Assembly (NCBI GenBank): GCA_016209205.1
Contig: JACQWQ010000095.1
Coordinates: forward strand, 1-47,638
DNA length: 47,638 bases
Direction: 5' to 3'
Origin: Chloroflexota bacterium
Lineage (GTDB): Bacteria; Chloroflexota; Anaerolineae; UBA4142; SHND01
Part shown: piece by piece, positions 1-6,647 of the stretch
Layout: each line of letters starts with the position of its first letter
How positions within the stretch are numbered: the first letter of the stretch is position 1
Notes under the pieces: model-generated
The model's input: the letters and a program-made list of their open reading frames with translations, nothing else
What the model was told of the DNA's origin: nothing
Database searches by the model: none
Position numbers and translations under genes: made by a program

Positions 1-23
1 AGGACAGGCACTCCAAGGCAAGG

Positions 24-118
24 ATGAGAATCCCCTCACCCCCAGCCCCTCTCCCATTGGGAGGGGAGTTATCTTTCCCCCTCTCCCGGTGGGAGAGGGG
101 GCAGGGGGTGAGGTTTCT
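24..118. repeat. GC-rich palindromic intergenic repeat (REP-like)
   Basis: Two facing arms of the type CCCCTCACCCCC...GGGGGTGAGG surround a shorter CCCTCTCCC/GGGAGAGGG palindrome. The same family recurs near 1640-1700, 3823-3982, 26100, 28845, 37550 and, in tandem, 42908-43154. The left part overlaps the 3' end of the neighbouring minus-strand gene and supplies its last codons. Confidence 0.8.
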
Positions 119-1265
119 GTCCCTTGTCGCGCAGCTGCTCCGCCTTTTCTTGGAGCATCCGAAAATAGTCGGTCTCGGTGATCTCGGCAACCTGACGCGC
201 TTTTTTCGTCTGGTCAACTTCGATGCGCAGCTCCTCGACTTGGCGCCGCAGATTCTCTTCGCGCAGGATCACTTGCTCTGCCATTTCTCCAAAAATTTGA
301 CACAACCGGCTGACCTCGTCCTTGCCTTGAATCACCTTGAGCTCGGCGGCTTCGCGGACCGAAAAGCGCTCGGAGCTAATCGCCTGCGCGGCGTTCATCA
401 GGCGCAGCAGTGGACGCGAGAGGTTTTGCGCCACCAGCCCGGCGTTGGCGATGGTGAACAGCAGTGTGAGCAAGATCGTCAGTCCCAGCTTGATAGTCAG
501 TTCGGTGGCATCGTGGACGACCTCGCTCCAGTGGTTCGCCAGGAAAACGCTGAGCAGCGCCACCGGCAGGGCGGATGAGACGAGGATGACGATCAACAAG
601 CGCCGCATCAAGCCCGAGCGGCGCCAATTGGTCGCGCGCAGGTCGAGCCGTTCATAGTTGAAGAGAACGATGGGGACGATGATCACGGCGTTGACCAAGT
701 TGACCAGGACGGCGGGAATGAAATAACCAAACAGCGCCGTGCGAAAGTCCAGGTTGTCGAGCCACATGTCGGTAAAGGATGCAAAACCCATGCCGACGCT
801 GATACCCAGCGCGGCAAAGCCCAGCGCGCGCAGCTGCTCGCGTAAAGTAAAATAGCGACGATGACGCTGCGCCGCCCAGCCCGGAATCAGCCCCATCAAG
901 CCGTTGCCCACCTGCCAATTGAGGAGCAAGCCCTGGATCAAATCGAGCAAGAGGTTGCCCGTTGGAGGAACTGGTGGATAGACGAGGTACCCCGACCAAT
1001 AATCGCCCAACAAGTTGCCCACCGCCCCAGTCACAAAGCCCACGCGCGGACCAAAGAAAAGCCCGAACAAGATCGGGACTGCGACCCCGGGGCGGATCGA
1101 GATCGTCGCCGCCACGTCGGGAGCGAGTTGGACTCGCAGTGCGCCTGCCAGGGCAAAGCTATTGGTCAGCCATGCTGTGCCGCCATAGAGTAGCACGCCG
1201 ACGAGCACGACGAGTATTGTTCGCAGGATGACTTTGCTTTGTTCAAATGGTGTACTTGTGCTCAC
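69..1265 (-). CDS. ECF-transporter S-component-like membrane protein with HAMP domain and coiled coil
   Basis: This 398-residue membrane protein has an N-terminal block of about six hydrophobic helices (residues roughly 10-215) that resembles substrate-binding S components of ECF vitamin transporters. The stretches FGPRVGFVTGAVGNLLGDYW and GNGLMGLIPG are typical of that fold. A second pair of helices (about 220-285) leads into a HAMP-like linker (SRPLLRLMNAAQAI) and a coiled coil (about 325-385). I infer a membrane sensor or receptor that uses an S-component fold for ligand sensing, with the HAMP segment passing the signal on; no kinase or cyclase output domain is present. The last 15 or so residues (PHPLPPLPPGEGER) are encoded by an intergenic palindromic repeat, so the original stop was probably overwritten. 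The ligand is unknown. The start at 1265 is the first ATG and no better alternative was seen. Confidence 0.75.
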   Translation of the reverse strand: MSTSTPFEQSKVILRTILVVLVGVLLYGGTAWLTNSFALAGALRVQLAPDVAATISIRPGVAVPILFGLFFGPRVGFVTGAVGNLLGDYWSGYLVYPPVPPTGNLLLDLIQGLLLNWQVGNGLMGLIPGWAAQRHRRYFTLREQLRALGFAALGISVGMGFASFTDMWLDNLDFRTALFGYFIPAVLVNLVNAVIIVPIVLFNYERLDLRATNWRRSGLMRRLLIVILVSSALPVALLSVFLANHWSEVVHDATELTIKLGLTILLTLLFTIANAGLVAQNLSRPLLRLMNAAQAISSERFSVREAAELKVIQGKDEVSRLCQIFGEMAEQVILREENLRRQVEELRIEVDQTKKARQVAEITETDYFRMLQEKAEQLRDKGQKPHPLPPLPPGEGER

Positions 1266-1338
1266 ACTCTCCTCGCTCTATCCCGAGCAATCTTTTCTCG
1301 AAACCGTTCAGCGGTGATTGCGAGAAACCCATCCCGCG

Positions 1339-1635
1339 CTATTGCCGTATCACGCACTCGTCGGCAAGAATCACCTGCCCGCCGATCTTGACGACGTGCT
1401 TGTAGGTACCGGGTTCCAATGGTTTCTGTGCGCCAGGGTCTCGCACATAAAAGTCAAAAGTGTCTCCCGCCGTTTTAGTGAGACTATTTCCGGCAGATTC
1501 GATCAGCGCGCCGTCGCGGTACCACTCGTATTGATACAAAGTCCCAGCGGTCACTCCGCTATAACGCCAGGATGCATACAGTTTGGTAATCCCGTACGGG
1601 AACTCTTTGCCGGGATTGATCGGCTTGAACGCGTT
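1339..1635 (-). pseudogene. 3' fragment of a secreted/extracellular-domain protein
   Basis: An open frame ending at a TAG at 1339 can be read back to about 1635 (NAFKPINPGKEFPYG, then YEWYRDGALIES and DFYVRDPGAQKP). It has no start codon with a ribosome binding site, because upstream it runs into a palindromic repeat that supplies an in-frame stop. A GTG near 1554 could give 71 residues, but that would begin inside the conserved-looking region. I read it as the C-terminal remnant of a beta-sandwich-type protein truncated by repeat insertion. The family is not recognised. Confidence 0.5.
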
Positions 1636-1705
1636 GTGCCCCCTCTCCTACAGGGCGAGGGGGAAAAATCGCCCCACTCTCTTCGCGGGAGATGGGGAAA
1701 GGTCG
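1636..1705. repeat. palindromic intergenic repeat
   Basis: Another member of the CCCCTCTCC...GGCGAGGGGG family (CCCCCTCTCCTACAGGGCGA, then AATCGCCCCACTCTCTTCGC). It separates the gene fragment at 1339-1635 from the ABC exporter and probably destroyed the 5' part of that fragment. Confidence 0.7.
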
Positions 1706-3802
1706 CTACGTTCCAGCCGGAACGCGGGCGCGCGCCAGCACCAGTTCATAACGTCCATCCTCCAGTGCGCGCGCCAGCCCCTCCTTTTCCAGTTCGCCCA
1801 GCACCGTCAGGATATCCCCGGTTTCGCGCCGCATTTCTGCCGCGAGGGTCTGCGGCGTGGCTCGGTTCAGACGCAGCAGAGCCAGCAGCACCTCCCGCTG
1901 CGGCTGCGGAAATGCCAGCATATCCGCGGGACGGATGCCCAACATTCGCTCTTGATCCTTGAATTGCTTTTGGTAGAGCTGAGCATACAGTCCACCTTTC
2001 GCCAAGAGCTGCGGATGCGTCCCCTGCTCCACGATCCGCCCATCGTCCAGGACAAAGATCATATCGGCAGCGCGGATGGTCGAGAGACGATGCGCGATGA
2101 CCAAACTGGTACGGTCTTGAAACAGTCGCTCCAACGCAACTTGCACCGCCAACTCGGATTCCGTGTCGAGGGCAGAGGTTGCCTCGTCGAGAATGAGGAT
2201 GCGCGGATTCTTGAGGACGATGCGCGCAATCGAAAGCCGCTGCCGTTCGCCGCCGGACATCCGATAGCCGCGCTGACCCACGACGGTGTCGAGTCCTTCC
2301 GGCAGTCGGGCCATGACTTCGGTCAGATACGCTGCCTCGATCGCTGCTGCCAACTCGGCATCGGTCGCATGGGAGCGGGCGTAAAGCAAGTTGGCGCGAA
2401 TCGTATCGTCGAACAGGTAGGTCTCTTGCGTGACCATGCCGATCTGATCGTTCAGGGAAGCCAACTTGAGATCACGCACATCCCAGCCATCTATACAGAC
2501 CGCCCCCGCGTTCGCGTCATAGAGCCGCGGCACCAGATAGGTCAGGGTCGTCTTGCCGGAGCCGCTGGGGCCGACAAACGCGGCCAGCTGCCCTGGCGCG
2601 ATTTCGAGATTCACGTCCTCCAAAGCCCATTTTCGCTCGGCGTCCGCGCCTTGCGCCCCCTCGGGCGGACTGCCGTAGCGAAAATAGACGCGCTCGAAGC
2701 GGATTTGCCCTTGTGCGCGTACAAGTTCATGCGCGTCGGGGCGATCCACGATCTCGACAGGCAGATCGAGCGTCTCGAACAACCGTTCCAGAGACGCCAG
2801 CGACGAAGCCAGATTAACCGGCACATCCATCAAACTGGAAATGGGACCATAGACTCGCCAGAGGTACGCGGTAAAGACCACCACCGTGCCGAGGGTAAGT
2901 GCTTTGTCAATCACCATCTGCCCGCCGAACCAATAGGCGAGCGCCACGCCCACCGCACCCAAGAGCGTCAGCCCCAACGTAAAGAGCTGCCACACGACTG
3001 CCTGCTGCACCGAGACGCGGCTTAGCTTGATAGACTGCTCGGTAAAACGCTGCGCCTCATACGCTTGCCGTCCAAAGACCTTCATCAAGAGCGCGCCGCT
3101 GACGTTGAGGGTCTGACTGGTGATCTCGGACATGACCCGCGTCTCGTCGTGCGTTTGCTTGGTCAGTCGGCGCGAGTGCTGCGCTGCCCAGCGCGCGGGC
3201 AAAAAGAACAGCGGCACCAGCAGCAGACCCATGAGCGTCAGACGCCACTCGAGCGCGAACATGACTCCCAGCGCGGCGATTATGGTGATGACGTTGGAGA
3301 TAATCGTGACCAGGGTCCGGGTAAAGATATCCCGGGCGCCGCTCACATCGCCCATGCGACTAAAGATCTCACCGACGCTCGTGTTGACAAAGAAATGCAG
3401 ACTCATTCGCTGTAGATGCACGAACAAATCGCGCCGCAAATCATTCACGACACTCTCGCCAATGCGATGGGACAAATAGGTCTGTAACGAGTTCACGCCT
3501 CCGCGCGACAGGGACAAGGCGAACAAGCCCAGCGCCAGCCAGTTGAGCAGTGTCCGATTGCCCGGGATGATCGCATCGTCAATGATGGCTCCCATCAGCA
3601 AGGGACTGAGCAAATCCATCCCGACAGCGCCCAAGAGCGTTGCGAGCAGCAGGAGCTCGAGACCGAGATAGGGACGGGCATAGGGAAGCATCCGACGGAG
3701 CAGCGGCAGGCTCAAGCCGGGCACCAGCGCCGCGCCAATGCGTTCGGTCCAGTGCCGGGCGCGGCTTTGCTCGGCGGGCATTGTCTCATTCCGTACCGCC
3801 AT
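1706..3802 (-). CDS. ABC exporter (fused permease/ATPase) with C-terminal winged-helix-like domain
   Basis: This is a 698-residue half-type ABC exporter of the MsbA/LmrA kind. Six membrane helices fill residues about 38-335. The nucleotide-binding domain follows, with Walker A (GPSGSGKTT), Q-loop, signature (MSGGERQRLS), Walker B (ILILDEATSALD) and H-loop (AHRLST). No C39 peptidase domain precedes the membrane part. About 70 residues after the ATPase form a helix-turn-helix-like tail (PQREVLLALLRLN, then GELEKEGLARALEDGRYEL), which is unusual and looks like a winged helix. The start at 3802 is chosen because GAGGAG lies about 9 bases upstream; the open frame runs on to 4111 only through repeat DNA. 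It lies downstream of the radical SAM/peptide genes on the same strand, so I infer export of the modified peptide, but 320 bp of repeat separates them and the substrate is unproven. Confidence 0.9.
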   Translation of the reverse strand: MAVRNETMPAEQSRARHWTERIGAALVPGLSLPLLRRMLPYARPYLGLELLLLATLLGAVGMDLLSPLLMGAIIDDAIIPGNRTLLNWLALGLFALSLSRGGVNSLQTYLSHRIGESVVNDLRRDLFVHLQRMSLHFFVNTSVGEIFSRMGDVSGARDIFTRTLVTIISNVITIIAALGVMFALEWRLTLMGLLLVPLFFLPARWAAQHSRRLTKQTHDETRVMSEITSQTLNVSGALLMKVFGRQAYEAQRFTEQSIKLSRVSVQQAVVWQLFTLGLTLLGAVGVALAYWFGGQMVIDKALTLGTVVVFTAYLWRVYGPISSLMDVPVNLASSLASLERLFETLDLPVEIVDRPDAHELVRAQGQIRFERVYFRYGSPPEGAQGADAERKWALEDVNLEIAPGQLAAFVGPSGSGKTTLTYLVPRLYDANAGAVCIDGWDVRDLKLASLNDQIGMVTQETYLFDDTIRANLLYARSHATDAELAAAIEAAYLTEVMARLPEGLDTVVGQRGYRMSGGERQRLSIARIVLKNPRILILDEATSALDTESELAVQVALERLFQDRTSLVIAHRLSTIRAADMIFVLDDGRIVEQGTHPQLLAKGGLYAQLYQKQFKDQERMLGIRPADMLAFPQPQREVLLALLRLNRATPQTLAAEMRRETGDILTVLGELEKEGLARALEDGRYELVLARARVPAGT

Positions 3803-3822
3803 GGGGCATCTCTCCTCAGAAA

Positions 3823-3982
3823 ATAACCTCACCCCCAACCCCTCTCCTAATAGGCGAGGGGAGATTTTCATCTCTTGGTGGTGCGCTGTGGCGCATGGGG
3901 GATTCCTCCGAAAATAATCCCTCTCCCCGACCCCTCGCCCGTTGGGCGAGGGGAGATTTTCATTGTTGGTGGTGCGTTGGCG
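3823..3982. repeat. two direct copies of a palindromic repeat in a 318-bp gap
   Basis: Copies at about 3823-3895 and 3912-3982 share the order CCCCTCTCC...GGCGAGGGGAGATTTTCAT followed by TTGGTGGTGCG. The rest of the gap (3983-4120) holds no intact gene. On the minus strand it has coding-like stretches in two frames (TAARIEALVDLP; GTETGLALYAPGYRES), possibly a degraded gene, but I cannot assign it. Confidence 0.7.
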
Positions 3983-4120
3983 CACGACCAACCTGCACAG
4001 GATGTGGGCTGACTCTCGATAACCTGGCGCATAGAGAGCCAGCCCCGTTTCCGTACCGGGCTCGCGGCAGGTCAACCAGCGCCTCGATTCGCGCGGCTGT
4101 TTCGGTCGCAAAGCGGCAGG

Positions 4121-4378
4121 TTAGCAAGAGCTCTGATTCTTGCAGCTCTTCAAATCGCAGCTAACGGGCGCGCACATCTTCGACTCGCAGTTCGTGTTGT
4201 TGCACCATTGGACATTACAGTACGTCGGATCATCTTGACTCGGTTCCAAGGAGGCAGCGAATGCAAACTGTTTTCGTTCCTGTACGCTGTAGTACATGCC
4301 CTCTCCATGACGAGGAGTGTACTGAAACCGCGCCTCCAGCCCCAGCAGAGCGGGATGACCCGAGATCAATGTTTTCAT
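4121..4378 (-). CDS. candidate RiPP precursor peptide A (cysteine every fifth residue)
   Basis: This 85-residue peptide aligns with the neighbouring peptide B. The leader part (1-50) shares L14, R17-F18, Y20, a GEG-x-YY block and a K-x-FAxA motif. The C-terminal part carries cysteines at 54, 59, 64, 69, 74, 79 and 85, that is six at an exact spacing of five, then one after six. Intervening residues are mostly polar (NVQW, NNTN, ESKM, APVS, DLKS). A strong ribosome site (GGAGGGAG) precedes the ATG at 4378. No signal peptide or membrane segment is seen. Together with the upstream radical SAM gene and a downstream exporter this fits a RiPP precursor with leader and Cys-rich core. An alternative is a small metal-binding or disulfide-rich protein. 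I do not recognise a named family. Confidence 0.75.
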   Translation of the reverse strand: MKTLISGHPALLGLEARFQYTPRHGEGMYYSVQERKQFAFAASLEPSQDDPTYCNVQWCNNTNCESKMCAPVSCDLKSCKNQSSC

Positions 4379-4403
4379 GTTCTCCCTCCAATCCAGCTAG
4401 AGT

Positions 4404-4423
4404 CGAGCCGATGTGCTCGACTG
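4404..4423 (-). promoter_or_regulatory. small hairpin between the two peptide genes
   Basis: A perfect 7-bp stem (GTCGAGC/GCTCGAC, 6-base loop) sits in the 50-bp gap between the stop of peptide B and the ribosome site of peptide A. It has no T-run, so it is more likely an RNA processing, stability or translation element than a terminator. Confidence 0.4.
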
Positions 4424-4428
4424 AGGCA

Positions 4429-4692
4429 TTATGTGCACGTGGTCTTGCACGCGTAATCGGTGCATTTGACCGGATTGCATTCGTATTCCTCGCAGCTGCG
4501 ATGTACACAACCCTGGAGAAAGCATTCAAACACTTTGCAGCTACTCGGATTGTCGCTCGCGGTGCTCGCAACCGCAAAACCGATCTTTTGCTCCCGTGGC
4601 GGAGTGTAATACTGCCCTTCGCCCGTGAGACGATACTCAAAACGCTGCCGCAGGTCCGCGAATGCGGTTCGCTTCGACAGTATGGACTTCAT
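4429..4692 (-). CDS. candidate RiPP precursor peptide B (cysteine every fifth residue)
   Basis: This 87-residue peptide has a leader-like N-terminus (RFEY at 17-20, GEGQYY at 24-29, KIGFAVAS at 36-43) and a Cys-rich C-terminus with cysteines at 52, 57, 62, 67, 72, 77 and 82 at an exact five-residue spacing, plus one at 86. The pentad fillers are KVFE, FLQG, VHRS, EEYE, NPVK and TDYA. Its start at 4692 follows an almost ideal ribosome site (AAAGGAGGTGATGCC), 14 bp after the radical SAM stop, so it is very likely co-transcribed with that gene and strongly translated, as expected for a precursor. Only the framework is shared with peptide A; the fillers differ, as between variant cores of one family. 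Confidence 0.8.
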   Translation of the reverse strand: MKSILSKRTAFADLRQRFEYRLTGEGQYYTPPREQKIGFAVASTASDNPSSCKVFECFLQGCVHRSCEEYECNPVKCTDYACKTTCT

Positions 4693-4706
4693 GGCATCAC
4701 CTCCTT

Positions 4707-6341
4707 TCAGCGTTGATATTCCATCGCCCACTCGAACAACGTCTTGCCCTCGACGATGTGGGCTTCCAGGTCTTGCTTGAGCGCCAGGATTTCTTGCCGC
4801 GCCAGCTCCTCCGCCGCGCGCCACCATTTGCCCTCGGCTTGGACGCCCAGTTCCAGGATGCGCATAAAGACGCGCTTGAAGCGCTGGTCGGTCTGCTTGT
4901 GCCACCCGATCTCGCAAAAGGTGCACTTGCTGAATCCGCGCGCCCGGAATGCAGCGTACAAAGGATGCTGCTTGTCCTCGCACACCTTCTGCTGCGCCTC
5001 ACGCAGACTGGTCCAATAGTGGACGAATTGGGAGAGGATCTGCTTTAGCCGATTCGCGTTCGGGTCCAACAGGTCATACTGATAGATCGCCCCCACCTTG
5101 CTCTGTTTGTAGCGACGCGCCACCGGCAAAAAGCGTTTATACATCGGAGTGCCGGGCAGCAGCTCCAAACATTTGTCTACTTGCTTCAGGTCTACCGGTT
5201 TGGGACAGCGCAGCACCGACATGTAGCCAGTCCAGTTGTCCAGCATTTCCTGCGCGGTCGTCCAAGGGTCCAGGAAAATCATCAGGATGCCTGTCCCATC
5301 CAGACCGAGTTTCTCGCAGATGGCAAGGTTCTGTGCGCGTGTGGTCCCCTTGCCAAAGCGGCGCAGCTGCGAATCGGAGAAACTTTCGATGCCCACCAGA
5401 ATCGTGCAGTGAGAGGCGATGAGGAGTTCGAGATGCTCTTGAGAGAGTGGGAGCAGGGAGCGCACCGTGCCCCATAGAAACCAGTAAAGCGACAAATCCG
5501 ACAGGTTTGGCAGCAGTTCAGCCGAGACCCACCGCGCAATTTCCGCGTTGCGCTCTAACAGTTCCGGCGTTGAAAAAGCATCGCAGTCGTGTACATAGAT
5601 AGAGACCGCCTTTTCTTCCGCATCCGGGAGATGTTCCGCGTACCACTGGCGAGTTCGTTCGATCCCATAGAGGATTTCTTTTTTGACGCGCGCGGCGGGC
5701 TTGAACGCCACCGGCACGCGGCGATAGCCCGCCGCAGTGAACGCGATGCGGTCCGGGCACCAGGTACAGCGGTTGGGGCATGACGCGAATCCTGCCGATT
5801 GGATATGGATGTCCCGCGCGGTGTCATCAAAGTTCACCAGGTCCATGTTTTCGGGAATCTGATCCCAGGATGGAGCGAGCAAGGTGTTGGGGTTGCGCTG
5901 GATGCCGCTGCCGTTGCGAAAAGCCAGTCCGGGGATTGTGCGCCAATCTTGCCCGGCATCCAAGCGCCGCAGCAGCTCCGCCACCACCGGCTCGCCACGC
6001 CCCAACACCACCGAGTCAATCGGCATGTCCAAGTAGCGTTCGGGGTACATGGTAGGAAATTCTCCGCCCAGACTGATATGCCCGGTGTAGCCCCAGCCGC
6101 GCACTGTATTTACAAAACGGGCAGTCCGGTTGTGGGCGAGGAAATCAGAGGGTAAACCTAGCCAGAGGATGTCTCCGGGATGGTGTTTTAGCAAACGCTT
6201 GAGCGCCGCGCAGTGTCCGGCGTCCAGGTTCACGTCGGCGTACTCGACCTCCACACCGTTGTTCTTCAGATAGAGGTAGAGCTGCAGCACGCCGGGGCTG
6301 TGGGTACGTTCTTTGACCGGATTGAGCAGGATCGCCTTCAT
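4707..6341 (-). CDS. B12-binding-type radical SAM enzyme, candidate peptide maturase
   Basis: This 544-residue protein has the layout of class B (cobalamin-type) radical SAM enzymes: an N-terminal Rossmann-like domain (about 1-130, with LGGEFPTMYPERYL, IDSVVLGRGEPVV and IPGLAFRNGS), then a radical SAM barrel. The cluster motif CPNRCTWC (about residues 188-195) gives the three cysteines for the SAM-binding [4Fe-4S]. The classic DxHxxG cobalamin motif is not evident, so B12 binding is uncertain. The C-terminal region has an extra CTFCEIGWHK motif that could hold a second cluster or bind substrate. The start at 6341 follows GAGGTG. The two Cys-repeat peptides follow at 14 and about 328 bp in the same direction, which suggests they are its substrates (thioether formation, methylation or another C-H change). 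Similar enzymes also act on lipids and tRNA, so the peptide role is inferred from context. Confidence 0.85.
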   Translation of the reverse strand: MKAILLNPVKERTHSPGVLQLYLYLKNNGVEVEYADVNLDAGHCAALKRLLKHHPGDILWLGLPSDFLAHNRTARFVNTVRGWGYTGHISLGGEFPTMYPERYLDMPIDSVVLGRGEPVVAELLRRLDAGQDWRTIPGLAFRNGSGIQRNPNTLLAPSWDQIPENMDLVNFDDTARDIHIQSAGFASCPNRCTWCPDRIAFTAAGYRRVPVAFKPAARVKKEILYGIERTRQWYAEHLPDAEEKAVSIYVHDCDAFSTPELLERNAEIARWVSAELLPNLSDLSLYWFLWGTVRSLLPLSQEHLELLIASHCTILVGIESFSDSQLRRFGKGTTRAQNLAICEKLGLDGTGILMIFLDPWTTAQEMLDNWTGYMSVLRCPKPVDLKQVDKCLELLPGTPMYKRFLPVARRYKQSKVGAIYQYDLLDPNANRLKQILSQFVHYWTSLREAQQKVCEDKQHPLYAAFRARGFSKCTFCEIGWHKQTDQRFKRVFMRILELGVQAEGKWWRAAEELARQEILALKQDLEAHIVEGKTLFEWAMEYQR

Positions 6342-6399
6342 GAAACACCTCGATTTGCAGCTGCTCTTGCTGCCCTGCAAGGACGGCATAGCAGGCCAA

Positions 6400-6453
6400 G
6401 TTAGGTGTTCGTTGCGTACAAGTGCGAACGCTTTACGTGCTAGAACACCTAAC
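6400..6453. repeat. inverted repeat (11-bp arms) upstream of the radical SAM gene
   Basis: GTTAGGTGTTC at 6400-6410 is repeated in inverse at 6443-6453 with a 32-bp spacer. It lies 59 bp upstream of the radical SAM start and could be a regulatory hairpin, but the genome is rich in such palindromes and a passive repeat is equally likely. Confidence 0.6.
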
Positions 6454-6523
6454 TCGGTCAACCGTTATGTCCGTCACCCTGGCGAGTTGCGACGTAACCG
6501 TGGTTTGGTCATCGAGCGTACCA

Positions 6524-6642
6524 AGACCTGACAGGTTTCTAAAACGTACGTTTTACGTATCACGTGCGCGGCGTACATCGCGGATGGTGTATTCGACGCA
6601 TACGCCGCGACGTTCTTTTGTCGCAAAAATCCTGTCAGGTCT
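6524..6642. repeat. 119-bp element with inverted AGACCTGACAGG ends (MITE-like)
   Basis: The ends AGACCTGACAGG and CCTGTCAGGTCT are perfect inverse copies. The inside contains further short palindromes (AAACGTACGTTT) but no coding potential. With the previous repeat it fills the 306-bp gap between the radical SAM gene and the hydrolase gene; I see no gene there. Confidence 0.6.
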
Positions 6643-6647
6643 CGACG

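Noticed and set aside
4121..4692. Peptides A and B as metallothioneins
   Set aside because: They lack the CxC/CxxC spacing of known metallothioneins and have a conserved 50-residue Cys-free N-terminus next to a radical SAM gene; kept only as an alternative.
4261..4716. Plus-strand open frame opposite the Cys-rich peptides
   Set aside because: It is the reverse shadow of two minus-strand genes that have strong ribosome sites and mutually similar products.
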